Assembly (NCBI RefSeq): GCF_907163135.1
Contig: NZ_CAJQUA010000001.1
Coordinates: 325,001-389,000, forward strand
Reading direction: 5' to 3'
DNA length: 64,000 bases
From: Brachymonas denitrificans
GTDB lineage: Bacteria; Pseudomonadota; Gammaproteobacteria; Burkholderiales; Burkholderiaceae_C
Of the stretch, positions 19,773 to 29,234 are shown in pieces. The position numbers and the translations under genes were made by a program. The notes under the pieces were generated by a model. It was not told the origin of the DNA. It did no database searches and was given only the letters and a program-made list of their open reading frames with translations. Within the stretch, counting starts at the first letter, position 1, and the number at the start of each line of letters is the position of its first letter.

Positions 19773-20804
19773 TCAGATTCCGGCGCCCGCCTCGACAAAC
19801 TCCGTGATGCGTGTCGGCCGCAGCCACACCGGCGTGCCGGCGTCGAAGGCCATGCGGCGCGCCAGCTGTTCATGCTCGCTGCGCGTGAGTTGCACGTCGA
19901 TCAGCTGGGCGCTGTCGCTGCGTTCGAACTCCATATAGGTGTAGGGACCGACCACCTGCGTCTGTTTCCAGACCGCGGCAATGCCATCCTGTGGGGCGAG
20001 GGAACCGGGCTGAGCCGGCAGCACCTCGATCTGGTGCGGGCGCACGTAGGTGGGCGTGGCGCTGCCCTGCGGGTGCAGCGGGTTCACATCACCGAGGAAC
20101 TCCATCACGAACGGCGTGGCCGGGTGCTCGTACACCTCGTTCGGCGTGCCGACTTGCTCGATGCGGCCGGCGTTCATTACCACCACGCGGTCGGCCACTT
20201 CTAGCGCCTCTTCCTGGTCGTGCGTGACGAAGATGCTGGTCACCCCCATGTCGTGGTGGATCTGGCGCAGCCAGCGGCGCAGTTCCTTGCGCACCTTGGC
20301 ATCGAGTGCGCCGAAGGGTTCGTCCAGCAGCAGCACCTTGGGCTGGGTGGCGAGGGCCCGCGCCAGGGCCACGCGCTGGCGCTGGCCACCGGAGAGCTGG
20401 TGCGGATAGCGCTTGGCCAGCGGGGCCAACTGCACTTTCTCCAGCAGATGGGCCACGCGCTCGGCGATCTCCTTTTTCGAAGGGCGCTGCGAAGCAGGCA
20501 GCACCGTCAGGCCGAAGGCAACGTTGTCCGCCACCGTCATGTGGGCGAACAGCGCATAGTGCTGGAACACGAAGCCGATGTTGCGGCTGCGCACGTCGGC
20601 CCAGGTCACGTCGCGCTCATCGAAATGCACGCTGCCGCTGTCGGGCAGTTCCAGCCCGGCCAGCACGCGCAGCAGCGAGGTCTTGCCGGAGCCGGAGGGG
20701 CCGAGCAGGGCAAGCAGTTCGCCGCTGGCAATCTGCAGGTTGACCTTGTCGCACACCACGGTGCGGCCGAAGGACTTGTTCAGGTTCTGGATGCGGATCT
20801 GCAT
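19773..20804 (-). CDS. cysA: Sulfate/thiosulfate ABC transporter ATP-binding protein
   Basis: The ATPase of the sulfate importer, 343 residues. Walker A is GPSGSGKT (residues 36-43), the Q-loop [12 protein letters not shown], the ABC signature LSGGQRQR and Walker [13 protein letters not shown]. The C-terminal 100 residues form the regulatory TOBE-like domain (YVRPHQIEV). It is the last gene of the cluster, 18 bp after cysW. No clear terminator follows in the 248 bp to the next gene. Confidence 0.95.
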   Translation of the reverse strand: MQIRIQNLNKSFGRTVVCDKVNLQIASGELLALLGPSGSGKTSLLRVLAGLELPDSGSVHFDERDVTWADVRSRNIGFVFQHYALFAHMTVADNVAFGLTVLPASQRPSKKEIAERVAHLLEKVQLAPLAKRYPHQLSGGQRQRVALARALATQPKVLLLDEPFGALDAKVRKELRRWLRQIHHDMGVTSIFVTHDQEEALEVADRVVVMNAGRIEQVGTPNEVYEHPATPFVMEFLGDVNPLHPQGSATPTYVRPHQIEVLPAQPGSLAPQDGIAAVWKQTQVVGPYTYMEFERSDSAQLIDVQLTRSEHEQLARRMAFDAGTPVWLRPTRITEFVEAGAGI

Positions 20805-20822
20805 GGAGAGCTTTCGTCAGGA

Positions 20823-21650
20823 TCAGGCGTGGCTGCGGCGTTCGACCAGGTATTTCAGTACCAGCGTGACCAGGGCCAGCAGGGCCAGTAGCGAGGACAC
20901 GGCAAAGGCGGCGGCGAACTGGTATTCGTTGTAGACCACCTCGATGTGCAGCGGCATGGTGTTGGTCTGGCCGCGGATATGGCCGGACACGATGGACACG
21001 GCGCCGAATTCGCCCATGGCGCGGGCGTTGCTCAGGATCAGGCCGTAGAGCAGTGCCCACTTGATGTTGGGCAGCGTCACGCGGCGGAAAATCTGCCAGC
21101 CGCTGGCGCCGAGGATGCGCGCCGCTTCTTCCTGCGCGCTGCCCTGGGCCTGCATCAGCGGAATCAGCTCGCGCGCCACGAAGGGAAAGGTGACGAAGAC
21201 GGTGGCCAGCACGATGCCCGGCACAGCGAAGATCACCTGCAGGCCATGCGCCTCCAGCCAGCCACCCAGCGCCGCATTGACGCCGAATACCAACACCAGC
21301 GCCAGACCGGCAATCACCGGCGACACGGAAAACGGCAGGTCGATCAGCGTGAGCAGCAGGCTCTTGCCACGGAAATCGAATTTGGTCACGGCCCAGGCCA
21401 CGGCGATGCCGAAGATGGCATTGAGCGGCAGGGCGATGGCGGCGGCCAGCAGCGTGAGCTTGATGGCAGAGAGCGCATCCGGCTCGGTGATGGCAGCCCA
21501 GTACACCTGCAGACCCTGGCGGAAGGCCTCGATGAAGATGCTGAGCAGCGGCACCAGTAGGAACAGCGTCATGAACAGCAGCGCGGTGCCGATCAGCGTG
21601 CGGCGCAGCCAGGGAGACTCGGTGGTGGGAGAGGGCGCGTAGGAGGGCAT
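20823..21650 (-). CDS. cysW: Sulfate ABC transporter permease CysW
   Basis: One of the two membrane subunits of the sulfate importer, 275 residues with six predicted helices. The EAA loop that docks on CysA reads [20 protein letters not shown]. The C-terminal segment [19 protein letters not shown] is characteristic of CysW. The start [12 protein letters not shown] follows cysT by 15 bp, and the stop is 18 bp before cysA. Confidence 0.94.
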   Translation of the reverse strand: MPSYAPSPTTESPWLRRTLIGTALLFMTLFLLVPLLSIFIEAFRQGLQVYWAAITEPDALSAIKLTLLAAAIALPLNAIFGIAVAWAVTKFDFRGKSLLLTLIDLPFSVSPVIAGLALVLVFGVNAALGGWLEAHGLQVIFAVPGIVLATVFVTFPFVARELIPLMQAQGSAQEEAARILGASGWQIFRRVTLPNIKWALLYGLILSNARAMGEFGAVSIVSGHIRGQTNTMPLHIEVVYNEYQFAAAFAVSSLLALLALVTLVLKYLVERRSHA

Positions 21651-21665
21651 GGTGTTTCCCGTGGC

Positions 21666-22568
21666 TCAGGCCGGCAGGCGGCGGCGTTGCCAGGCCTGCA
21701 GCAGGTTGAGGATCAGCAGCAGCACGAAGGCAGTGACCAGCATGACCACGGCAATTGCGGCGGCGCCAGCGGTGTCCTGCTGCTCGACCTTGCCGATAAT
21801 CAGCAGGGAGGTGATCTCGGTCTGGAACGGGATGTTGCCGGCGATGAAAATGACCGAGCCGTACTCGCCCAGTGCACGGGCAAAGGCCAGGGCAAAGCCG
21901 GTGAGCAGGGCAGGCAGCAGCGTGGGCAGCAGCACGTGGCGGAAGGTCTGCCAGCGGCTGGCGCCGAGCAGGGCGGCGGCTTCTTCCTGTTCGCGCGGCA
22001 GGTCCTGCAGCACCGGCTGCACCGTGCGCACCACGAAGGGCAGACCGATGAAAGTGAGTGCCACCCACACGCCCAGCGGGGTGTAGCTCACCTTGAAGGG
22101 CAGCAGGCTGCCGATCCAGCCGTTGGGGGCGTACAGCGTGGTCAGCGCAATGCCGGCCACGGCGGTGGGCAGGGCGAACGGCAGGTCGACCATGGCATCG
22201 AGCAGGCGGCGGCCGGGAAACTCATAGCGCACCAGCACCCAGGCCACCAGCAGGCCGGCGGCGGCATTGGCCAGCGCCGCCAGGAACGACGCGCCGAAGG
22301 TCAGCTTGTAAGAGGCCACCACCTGCGCGTCGGTGGCAACACTCCAGAACGCTTCCCAGCCCAGCTGCGCACTGCTGAAGAACACCGCCGCCAGCGGAAT
22401 CAGCACGATCAGGCCCAGGTACAACACGGCAATGCCCAGCGACAGGTTGAAGCCGGGCAGCACGCTGTGGCTGCGCAGCAGCGGGTTGCGCCAGGGGCGC
22501 GATGTCCGTCGTCCGGTTGGGGTTGTATTGGCCACGGCAGGGGAGGAAAGCGTCAGGCTGGAATTCAT
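21666..22568 (-). CDS. cysT: Sulfate ABC transporter permease CysT
   Basis: The second membrane subunit (also called CysU), 300 residues with six predicted helices and an EAA loop EEAAALLGASRWQTFRHVLL. The C-terminal stretch GEYGSVIFIAGNIPFQTEI marks CysT. The start MNSSLTLSSPAV is chosen because earlier GTG/ATG options lack a ribosome site and family members start close to here; a GTG at 22622 is an alternative. It follows the lipoprotein binding-protein gene by 112 bp. Confidence 0.93.
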   Translation of the reverse strand: MNSSLTLSSPAVANTTPTGRRTSRPWRNPLLRSHSVLPGFNLSLGIAVLYLGLIVLIPLAAVFFSSAQLGWEAFWSVATDAQVVASYKLTFGASFLAALANAAAGLLVAWVLVRYEFPGRRLLDAMVDLPFALPTAVAGIALTTLYAPNGWIGSLLPFKVSYTPLGVWVALTFIGLPFVVRTVQPVLQDLPREQEEAAALLGASRWQTFRHVLLPTLLPALLTGFALAFARALGEYGSVIFIAGNIPFQTEITSLLIIGKVEQQDTAGAAAIAVVMLVTAFVLLLILNLLQAWQRRRLPA

Positions 22569-22680
22569 GGAAGGTGGAGGGCGCGGTGTTGCAAAGAAGA
22601 AGGGCGTGTCAGGTGGGGTCACCGTGTGGATTGGCTGTCCCGAAGGTCACGCCGTGCGGCACGCGGTGCCGCTGTCGGGT

Positions 22681-23769
22681 TTACTTCTTGCGCTGCGCCA
22701 TCGCCTTGTCATAAGTGCCGCCATCGCTGAAGTGCACCTGCAGCGCCTTGCTCCAGCCGCCGAACAACTCGTCCACGGTGAAGGTTTGCTGTTGCGGGAA
22801 GTCCTTGGCATGTCTGGCCAGCACTTCGGCGTTGCGCGGACGCAGGTGGTGCTTCGCAGCAATCTCCTGCGCTTCGGGCGACCACAGCCAGTTCAGGTAG
22901 GCGGTGGCCGCCTCGCGGGTGCCTTTCTTGTCGACGACGCTGTTGACGATGGCGACTGGGTTCTCTGCCAGCACCGTCCATTTGGGGTAGACCACCTGGA
23001 AGTTGTCACCGAACTCGCGCTGGATTAGAGGCACTTCGCTCTCGAAGGTGACCAGCGCATCGCCGATATTGCGTTGCGCAAAGGTGGTGGTGGCGGCGCG
23101 GCCCCCGCCGTCCAGCACCGGCACCTGCGCGAACACCTTGCCGGTCAACTCGGCGGCCTGCGCTTCGTTCTGGCCGGACTTGAGCGCTGCGCCCCAGATC
23201 GCCACCCAGGTATAGCGGCCATTGCCGGTTACCTTGGGGTTGGGGATGATGGGCTGCACGCCCGGCTTGCCCAGGTCGGCCCAGTCGGCGATCTGCTTGG
23301 GGTTGCCCTTGCGTACCAGAATCACGGACAGCGAGGTATTGGGTACGGCGTTGTCGGGGAATTTTTTCGCCCAGTCCTTGTCCACCAGGCCTTTGCCGGC
23401 CAGGAAGTCGATATCGCTGGCCTGGTTCATGGTGACCACATCGGCCTGCAGGCCCTCGGCCACGCTACGCACCTGCTTGCTGCTGCCGCCGTGCGATTGC
23501 TGAATCTCCAGCTTGCCGCCGTTCTTGTTGGCAATGGGCAGGTAAGCGGCGTTGATGTCCTTGTAGAACTCGCGCGACACGTCGTAGCTGACGTTGAGCA
23601 GCTTGTTCGGGTTGCTGGTGTCGGCACTGCCGGAAGCGGCGGCCGCAGCAGCGCTGGCGCCGGGGGCTGGAGTGCCCTTGCCGCAGCCGGCCAGCGTGCC
23701 TGCGGTCAGCAGGACGAAGGAGCTTGCCAGGAAGGTGATCACCGGACGGCGTTGAAAAGTGGTGTGCAT
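22681..23769 (-). CDS. sbp: Sulfate-binding lipoprotein
   Basis: A periplasmic sulfate/thiosulfate-binding protein, 362 residues. The signal sequence ends in a lipobox (GTLAGC), then an Ala/Gly/Ser-rich linker of about 25 residues (GTPAPGASAAAAAASG), then the binding domain LLNVSYDVSREFYKDIN with the QSHGGSSKQ loop typical of sulfate-binding proteins. Lipid anchoring of a binding protein is unusual in Gram-negative ABC importers and absent from the neighbouring paralog. The start at 23769 (MHTTFQRRPV) gives a normal signal peptide; AAGGA lies about 12 bases upstream. Confidence 0.92.
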   Translation of the reverse strand: MHTTFQRRPVITFLASSFVLLTAGTLAGCGKGTPAPGASAAAAAASGSADTSNPNKLLNVSYDVSREFYKDINAAYLPIANKNGGKLEIQQSHGGSSKQVRSVAEGLQADVVTMNQASDIDFLAGKGLVDKDWAKKFPDNAVPNTSLSVILVRKGNPKQIADWADLGKPGVQPIIPNPKVTGNGRYTWVAIWGAALKSGQNEAQAAELTGKVFAQVPVLDGGGRAATTTFAQRNIGDALVTFESEVPLIQREFGDNFQVVYPKWTVLAENPVAIVNSVVDKKGTREAATAYLNWLWSPEAQEIAAKHHLRPRNAEVLARHAKDFPQQQTFTVDELFGGWSKALQVHFSDGGTYDKAMAQRKK

Positions 23770-23911
23770 GGTAAGGGAGTCCTTGAAAGCAGCAGGCTGG
23801 TAGCAAAGTCGGCCTCGGTGCATGCCGAGGGAATGTCAGCATGGTAGGGACTTGCTACATACTTGGAAACGAATATGTTGTTGTTTGTTTATTTCCGAAA
23901 TGGAATAAAGA

Positions 23912-24949
23912 TCATTTCCGTGCCTTGCCGAAAATCTGGTCGTACACGCCACCGTCGGCAAAGTGTGTCTTTTGTGCCTGGCCCCAGCCACCGAACAGCT
24001 CATTGATGGTGAACAGCTGCACCTTGGAGAATTGGTGGGCATAGCTGCGGGCGACGCTGCTATCGGCTGGGCGGTAGTAGTGCTTGCCGATCAGATGCTG
24101 CGCTGCCGGGGTGTAGAGAAACTGCAGATAGGCTTGGGCTACCTGGCGTGTGCCACGGGCGTCCACGTTGCGATCGACCACGGCAACCGGCGGCTCGGCC
24201 AGGATGCTGACGGAGGGCGTCACGATGTCGTACTGACCCTTGCCAAGTTCCTTCTGGGCCAGATAAGCCTCGTTTTCCCAGGACAGCAGCACGTCGCCGA
24301 TGCCGCGCTGGGTAAACGTGATGAGCGAACCCCGCGCCCCTGTATCGAGCACCGGCACCTGTTTGTACAGCTGGCTGACGAAGGCACGCGCCTGTTCCTG
24401 CGAGCCGGTTTTCTTGAGGGCATAGCCCCACGCGGCCAGATAGTTCCAGCGGGCGCCGCCGGAGGTCTTGGGATTGGGCGTAATGACCGAAATGCCGGGC
24501 TTGACCAGGTCACCCCAGTCGCGGATGCCTTTCGGATTGCCCTTGCGCACCAGGAACACGATGGTGCTGCGGTAGGGCGTGCTGTTCTGCGGCAGCCGCT
24601 TTTGCCAGTTGGCTGGCAACAGGCCGGCCTGGGCAACTTGGTCGATGTCGCCTGCCAGCGCCAGTGTGACGACGTCGGCCTTCAGGCCATGGATGACCGA
24701 TAAAGCCTGTTTGCCCGAGCCGCCATGGGACTGGCGAATCTGGACGTTGGCTCCGGTGGCTTTTCGGTAACTGTCGGCAAAGGCGCGGTTGATATCCTGA
24801 TACAGCTCGCGCGTGGGGTCATAGCTGACATTGAGCAGCTGCACGGTGGCGGGCTGTGCCTGTGCAGGTAATGCTGCAACGCCAAGGGCGATTGTTGCCA
24901 GGGAGGCGAGCCAGTGGCGGCGTGCGGTGCGGGAAGCGGAGAAATCCAT
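23912..24949 (-). CDS. sbp: Sulfate-binding protein, secreted paralog
   Basis: A second sulfate-binding protein, 345 residues, with a cleavable signal peptide ([15 protein letters not shown]) and no lipobox. It shares [17 protein letters not shown] and QSHGGSGKQ with its neighbour, but the two have clearly diverged. The second ATG (24949-24947) is chosen because AAAGGA lies seven bases before it; the first ATG is too close to that site. The 142-bp AT-rich gap to the lipoprotein gene suggests a separate promoter for the latter. Two binding proteins for one permease may distinguish sulfate from thiosulfate. Confidence 0.92.
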   Translation of the reverse strand: MDFSASRTARRHWLASLATIALGVAALPAQAQPATVQLLNVSYDPTRELYQDINRAFADSYRKATGANVQIRQSHGGSGKQALSVIHGLKADVVTLALAGDIDQVAQAGLLPANWQKRLPQNSTPYRSTIVFLVRKGNPKGIRDWGDLVKPGISVITPNPKTSGGARWNYLAAWGYALKKTGSQEQARAFVSQLYKQVPVLDTGARGSLITFTQRGIGDVLLSWENEAYLAQKELGKGQYDIVTPSVSILAEPPVAVVDRNVDARGTRQVAQAYLQFLYTPAAQHLIGKHYYRPADSSVARSYAHQFSKVQLFTINELFGGWGQAQKTHFADGGVYDQIFGKARK

Positions 24950-24961
24950 GACCATGTCCTT

Positions 24962-25036
24962 TCGGTTTCAATAAAACTGAAAGTCATGATATTTGGATTT
25001 TAAATAAGTAAAACAAATAAATTGTAGGTAGGATAT
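24962..25036 (-). promoter_or_regulatory. AT-rich control region upstream of the sulfate-uptake genes
   Basis: This stretch is about three-quarters A+T in a GC-rich neighbourhood and contains a short inverted repeat TTTCA-N7-TGAAA (24966-24982). A similar AT-rich stretch with the palindrome ATTTCCGAAAT (23891-23901) precedes the lipoprotein gene. Both are placed where a CysB-type activator would bind; the exact sites cannot be defined by eye. Confidence 0.4.
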
Positions 25037-25084
25037 CGCTTCGGGTCCTTAGGTGCTCAGGCTATTTGCTAAGCACTGCCGTAT

Positions 25085-25882
25085 TTATGCAGCGGCACGT
25101 TCCAGCGTCAGCACCACTGGCGTATGGTCGCTCGGGCGCTCGTTCTTGCGCGGCAGCCGGTCTATCGCGCAGGCCGTCACCATCGGCTTGACGGCATCGC
25201 TGACCAGGATGTGGTCGATGCGCAGGCCGTTGTTGCGGCGGAAGGCGAAGTTGCGGTAGTCCCACCAGCTGTAGCTTTTCTCGGGTTGCGGGAACAGGCG
25301 GTGGCTGTCGGTCAGGCCCAGGCCGATCAGCTCCTGCAGGTGGCTGCGTTCTTCCGTGGTGCAGTGGATGGTTTCGTGCAGCGCCACCGGGTCGTACACG
25401 TCCAGATCATCGAAGGTGATGTTGAAATCACCCAGCAGCACCAGTTGCGGCGTCTTGACCAGCTCTGTGCGCAGCCACTCGCGCAGCGCGGTGAGCCAGC
25501 GCATCTTGTAGGCAAACTTGTCGGTGCCGGGTGCCTGTCCATTGGGAAAATAGCCGTTCACCACGCGCAGCGGCTGGCCATTGGGCGCCGTGTAGGTCGC
25601 GCTCAGCACGCGCGCCATGTCGCAATCCATGCCGGGAATGTTGCGCACCACGTCGGTGCCAGCCTGCGTGCGTGAGAGCAGGGCCACGCCGTTATAGGTT
25701 TTCTGGCCGAAGAAGTGCACCTGAAAGCCCGCCTCGTTCAGCGCCTGCAACGGGAACTTGTCATCGGTGAGCTTGGTTTCCTGCAGTGCCAGCACCTCCA
25801 CATCGGGGTTGGCGGCGAGCCAGTCCAGCACCTGCGGCAGGCGGACGGAGAGGGAGTTGACGTTCCAGGTGGCGATTTGCAT
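25085..25882 (-). CDS. xth: Exodeoxyribonuclease III
   Basis: An apurinic/apyrimidinic endonuclease and 3'-exonuclease of base excision repair, 265 residues. The protein opens MQIATWNVNSL; catalytic positions are seen in LALQETKL (Glu34 region), GDFNIT (Asp/Asn) and SDHTPV (Asp-His) at the C-terminus. It stands alone, with a 187-bp gap to folA in which I see nothing recognisable. Confidence 0.95.
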   Translation of the reverse strand: MQIATWNVNSLSVRLPQVLDWLAANPDVEVLALQETKLTDDKFPLQALNEAGFQVHFFGQKTYNGVALLSRTQAGTDVVRNIPGMDCDMARVLSATYTAPNGQPLRVVNGYFPNGQAPGTDKFAYKMRWLTALREWLRTELVKTPQLVLLGDFNITFDDLDVYDPVALHETIHCTTEERSHLQELIGLGLTDSHRLFPQPEKSYSWWDYRNFAFRRNNGLRIDHILVSDAVKPMVTACAIDRLPRKNERPSDHTPVVLTLERAAA

Positions 25883-26069
25883 GGTGAGGGGATCCTGTGC
25901 CCTTGGGGTGGCGAACACGGCGCATTGACGCTGAAGCAGGGGATTCTAGGAGCAATACGGTTTCACCGTGTGGTGGAGGTGTGTGGGGTCGACGATTGGG
26001 GTGGAGTGCAGGTCAGCTTCTCCCATCCCTGTAGTGATCCGAGTGCACAACCATGGTGAAGAAGAAACG

Positions 26070-26564
26070 TCAGCCCACCCGCACGTAGGTCACAAACGCA
26101 AATGGCAGCCCCTGGCTGCTCACATGCGCCTCGCGCTCCACCGGCTGGAACTGTTCGCCCAGAATCGGCGCATAGGCATCGCCCTCGAAATCCGCATCGA
26201 TTTCGGTCACCACCACCTGGTCGGCAAGCGGCAGGGCCTGCGCATACACATTGGCGCCGCCCATCACCCAGATCGTGTCCACCGCGCCGCATTGCACGAT
26301 GGCATCACCCAGGCTGTGCGCCACGATGGCGCCGGGGGCCGTCCAGTCGCGCTGGCGCGTGATCACCACATTGGTGCGACCGGGCAGGGGGCGAAACTTC
26401 TGCGGCAGGCTGTCCCAGGTCTTGCGGCCCATGATGACGGGCGCGCCCAGCGTGGTGCGCTTGAAGTGCGCCAGATCTTCCGGCAGATGCCAGGGCATCT
26501 GGCCCTGATGGCCGATCACGCCATTGCGGGCGCGTGCGTAGATGAGGTGCAGGGCGGGTTTCAT
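26070..26564 (-). CDS. folA: Dihydrofolate reductase
   Basis: Reduces dihydrofolate to tetrahydrofolate with NADPH, 164 residues. The N-terminus HLIYARARNGVIGHQGQMPW and the catalytic acid in LPEDLAHFK are standard, with VIMGRKTWDSLP and WVMGGANVYAQ binding the cofactor. thyA, its metabolic partner, lies about 2 kb away on the same strand with two unrelated genes between. The divergent region on its 5' side carries two palindromes. Confidence 0.96.
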   Translation of the reverse strand: MKPALHLIYARARNGVIGHQGQMPWHLPEDLAHFKRTTLGAPVIMGRKTWDSLPQKFRPLPGRTNVVITRQRDWTAPGAIVAHSLGDAIVQCGAVDTIWVMGGANVYAQALPLADQVVVTEIDADFEGDAYAPILGEQFQPVEREAHVSSQGLPFAFVTYVRVG

Positions 26565-26578
26565 GCGGGCATTGTAGG

Positions 26579-26630
26579 CAGGTTACGTGCGTAACCTGAC
26601 TATTGGAGCGTGACACATTATGTGTATAGT
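26579..26630 (+). promoter_or_regulatory. Promoter with two palindromic operators upstream of the cytochrome c' gene
   Basis: CAGGTTACG-TG-CGTAACCTG (26579-26598) is a perfect 9-bp inverted repeat just upstream of a sigma-70-like promoter TTGGAG (26603-26608) - 16 bp - TATAGT (26625-26630). The spacer holds a second perfect palindrome, ACACAT-T-ATGTGT (26613-26625). This layout suggests control by one or two dimeric regulators. It also lies 15 bp from the folA start on the other strand, so either gene could be affected. Confidence 0.6.
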
Positions 26631-26708
26631 AGGCCGGTTTGCAAGGCAGGGGCTGAGGGGCGCAACAGGTGGCGCCGGCCAACCTGCCGGCCATGCAGGA
26701 TCTGAACA

Positions 26709-27185
26709 ATGAAGACGTTTGCTCGATGGGGCCGCGCCGCACTGGTGGCGGGCCTGGGTTTTGCCAGTCTGGGTGCTTCGGCCCAGTGGATGACCTTTCC
26801 CAAGGCCGAGGACGCCGTTGCCTACCGCAAGGGCGCTTTCGAGGTGATGGAACACCATTTCAGCCGCCTGAGTGCCATGGCGCTCAAGCGTATCCCTTAC
26901 GATCAGGCCCAGGCCGTGGAAGACGCCAATGTGGTGATGGTGATGTCGCGCCTGCCGTTCCATGCCTTCGTGCCGGGCAGCGGTGCGCCGCTGGTCAACA
27001 CGCGCGCCAACGAGTTTGTCTGGACGGCCACGCCGCGCTTCCAGGCCAGCGCCCAGCAGCTGCGCGAAAAGGTGGACAAGCTGCCCGCCGCGGCACGCGC
27101 CGGTGATCTGGACGTGCTGAAGAAACTGGTGGTGGATGCAGGCAGCACCTGCCGCAAGTGCCACGACCAGTTCCGCAATCGCTGA
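26709..27185 (+). CDS. Cytochrome c' (class II cytochrome c)
   Basis: A periplasmic haem protein of 158 residues. The signal peptide ends LGASAQ; the mature part is a four-helix bundle with the haem motif CRKCH at residues 148-152 near the C-terminus, as in all cytochromes c'. The family binds NO and CO and is linked to protection from nitrosative stress. Its stop codon abuts the stop of the convergent transporter gene with no intervening base. A promoter with two palindromes lies 80 bp upstream. Confidence 0.92.
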   Translation: MKTFARWGRAALVAGLGFASLGASAQWMTFPKAEDAVAYRKGAFEVMEHHFSRLSAMALKRIPYDQAQAVEDANVVMVMSRLPFHAFVPGSGAPLVNTRANEFVWTATPRFQASAQQLREKVDKLPAAARAGDLDVLKKLVVDAGSTCRKCHDQFRNR

Positions 27186-28070
27186 TCAGGCGCCCCGTCG
27201 CGGCAGCAACACTGCCGCAATCGCCAGCATCACGCAGCCCACGGCGGCAAAGTCCTGCCAGTGCGGCCATTCGCCCACGATGACAGTGGCGCTCATGATG
27301 CCGATCAGCGGAATCGCCATCACGCTCATCGCGCTGGTGCTGGGCGGCAGCGCGCGCGCCAGGCTGAACCACAGCACCTGCGCCGCGCCGTAGTTGATCA
27401 GCACGCCATAAGCCAGGCTGAGCCAGACCGGGGTGCTGAAAGCGTAGCTCTGCGGCGGCTCCAGCAGGGCTGCGAGCACGCCCATGCTGGCCGCGCCGAA
27501 GGCCATCATCCACACGATCAGCGCCTCGGTCGGCAAGGTGGTGGGCAGGCGGCGTGTCCAGATGGTGCCGAGTGCCCAGCAGATGGCCGCGCCCTGCATC
27601 CACAGGATGCCCACGGGCCGGCCCGCCAGATTGCTCAGCTCGTTGGCCAGCAGCAGCCCGATGGCAGCCAGTACCGCGACCACCGCAACGATCAGCCGCC
27701 GGTTGAGTTGCTCGCGGTAGAACAGCACGCCCAGCAGCACCGTCCACACCGGCATGGTGAAGCCGAGAATGGCGGCGCGGCCGGATGACAGCTGCTGCAG
27801 CCCGTAGATCGACAGGCCATGCCAGCCCAGCATGTTGGGCAGCGCAAGGATCAGAATGGCACGCCATTCGCTCCAGCCCTGCGGCATCAACCGCACCCCG
27901 CGCGTACGGAAGTACAGCATCAATCCGAGCATGCCCAGGCTCATGGTGAGGGCTCGGAAATGCAGCGGCTGCAGCTCGCGCAAGGAGAGCTTCATCATCG
28001 GCCAGTTGATGCCCCACATCAGGGTGAGCACCAGCAGCGCAAGGAGTTGCTTGCGGGTCAGGGTTTGCAT
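27186..28070 (-). CDS. EamA/DMT family transporter
   Basis: A ten-helix inner-membrane protein of 294 residues with two EamA repeats (LALLVLTLMWGINWPMMKLS; second copy GAAICWALGTIWTRRLP). Substrate unknown. It is only distantly similar to the other DMT protein at 15981-16898. Its stop TGA at 27188-27186 directly adjoins the cytochrome c' stop. The 158 bp upstream are AT-rich near 28080-28140 and probably hold its promoter. Confidence 0.88.
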   Translation of the reverse strand: MQTLTRKQLLALLVLTLMWGINWPMMKLSLRELQPLHFRALTMSLGMLGLMLYFRTRGVRLMPQGWSEWRAILILALPNMLGWHGLSIYGLQQLSSGRAAILGFTMPVWTVLLGVLFYREQLNRRLIVAVVAVLAAIGLLLANELSNLAGRPVGILWMQGAAICWALGTIWTRRLPTTLPTEALIVWMMAFGAASMGVLAALLEPPQSYAFSTPVWLSLAYGVLINYGAAQVLWFSLARALPPSTSAMSVMAIPLIGIMSATVIVGEWPHWQDFAAVGCVMLAIAAVLLPRRGA

Positions 28071-28168
28071 TGAAAATACGCTTTACACCATGATTGGCGC
28101 TTGATCGGGAATTTTTTCAACTACTGTAGGCTTTATAAAGTTAAATGAGCCATGATTCTCCCGAGGCC

Positions 28169-28189
28169 AACGCCCTCCGGCAGGGCGTT
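28169..28189 (-). terminator. Hairpin between thyA and the DMT transporter gene
   Basis: A perfect 8-bp stem AACGCCCT / AGGGCGTT with a 5-base loop, 40 bases downstream of the thyA stop. It lacks a long T run, so it is a weak terminator candidate. Confidence 0.4.
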
Positions 28190-28228
28190 TCGCCTGAGCC
28201 GGCTGCAATCAGCTGGCTACGCTTCCAA

Positions 28229-29044
28229 TCACACCGCCACCGGCGCCTTGATCGGCGCATGGTGCTGGTAGTCCACCACTTCAAAGTCCTCGAATGCGTA
28301 GCTGAAGATATCCGCCGGCTTGCGCTTGATTACCAGTTGCGGGTAGGGGAAGGGCTCGCGCGAGAGCTGCAGGTCCACCTGTTCGCTGTGGTTGCTGTAG
28401 ATATGGCAGTCCCCACCCGTCCAGATGAACTCGCCCACCTCCAGCCCGCACTGCTGCGCCACCATGTGCGTGAGCAGCGCGTAGCTGGCGATGTTGAACG
28501 GAACGCCGAGGAAGATGTCCGCGCTGCGCTGGTAGAGCTGGCAGCTCAGCTTGCCGTTGGCCACATAGAACTGGAAGAAGGCATGACAGGGCATCAGCGC
28601 CATCTTGTCCAGCTCGGCCACGTTCCAGGCGCTCACGATCATGCGGCGCGAGTCGGGATTGCTTCTGAGCGTCTCCATCACCTGCGCGATCTGGTCGATA
28701 TGACTGCCATCAGGCTTCGGCCAGCTGCGCCACTGCACGCCGTACACCGGCCCGAGGTCACCGGTTTCCGGGTCGGCCCATTCGTCCCAGATGGTCACGC
28801 CGTGCTGCTGCAGCCAGCGCGCATTGCCGTCGCCGCGCAGGAACCAGAGCAGTTCGTAGATGATGCTCTTGAGGTGCACCTTCTTGGTCGTCACCAGCGG
28901 AAAGCCCTGCTGCAGATCGAAGCGCATCTGGTAGCCGAACACGCTGGTGGTGCCGGTGCCCGTGCGGTCGGCCTTGGCCACGCCGGTGTCGCGCACGTGG
29001 CGCAGAAAGGTTTCGTACTGGTTGGAGGGGGTGGGATTCTGCAT
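28229..29044 (-). CDS. thyA: Thymidylate synthase
   Basis: Methylates dUMP to dTMP using methylene-tetrahydrofolate, 271 residues. The catalytic cysteine lies in [11 protein letters not shown], with [11 protein letters not shown] and [13 protein letters not shown] typical of the family, and the C-terminus ends KAPVAV as usual. The start [14 protein letters not shown] is 11 residues before the conserved FLRHV block. There is no folA immediately next to it, but folA is nearby on the same strand. Confidence 0.96.
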   Translation of the reverse strand: MQNPTPSNQYETFLRHVRDTGVAKADRTGTGTTSVFGYQMRFDLQQGFPLVTTKKVHLKSIIYELLWFLRGDGNARWLQQHGVTIWDEWADPETGDLGPVYGVQWRSWPKPDGSHIDQIAQVMETLRSNPDSRRMIVSAWNVAELDKMALMPCHAFFQFYVANGKLSCQLYQRSADIFLGVPFNIASYALLTHMVAQQCGLEVGEFIWTGGDCHIYSNHSEQVDLQLSREPFPYPQLVIKRKPADIFSYAFEDFEVVDYQHHAPIKAPVAV

Positions 29045-29234
29045 GGGGTGATTGTACGGAGCGACGCTGAAGCGAGGACCAGTAAGGATATCGAAGAATC
29101 TTCTCCTGGAACGATCCTTGCATCTGCTGGCAAGACAGAGGAGTCGTGCCGCGGTGCGTGGCGGGTGAGCGTGCCTGCCAGGCAAATCTGACAGTGGGAC
29201 TTGGGCCGCGGAATCGCTGCGGCGGTGCTTTTGC

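Noticed and set aside
28205..28222. A 16-base identity (AATCAGCTGGCTACGC) with the tmRNA near 13870
   Set aside because: A match of this length is expected about once or twice by chance in comparing 64 kb with itself, and it is not at the 3' end of ssrA where an attachment site would lie.
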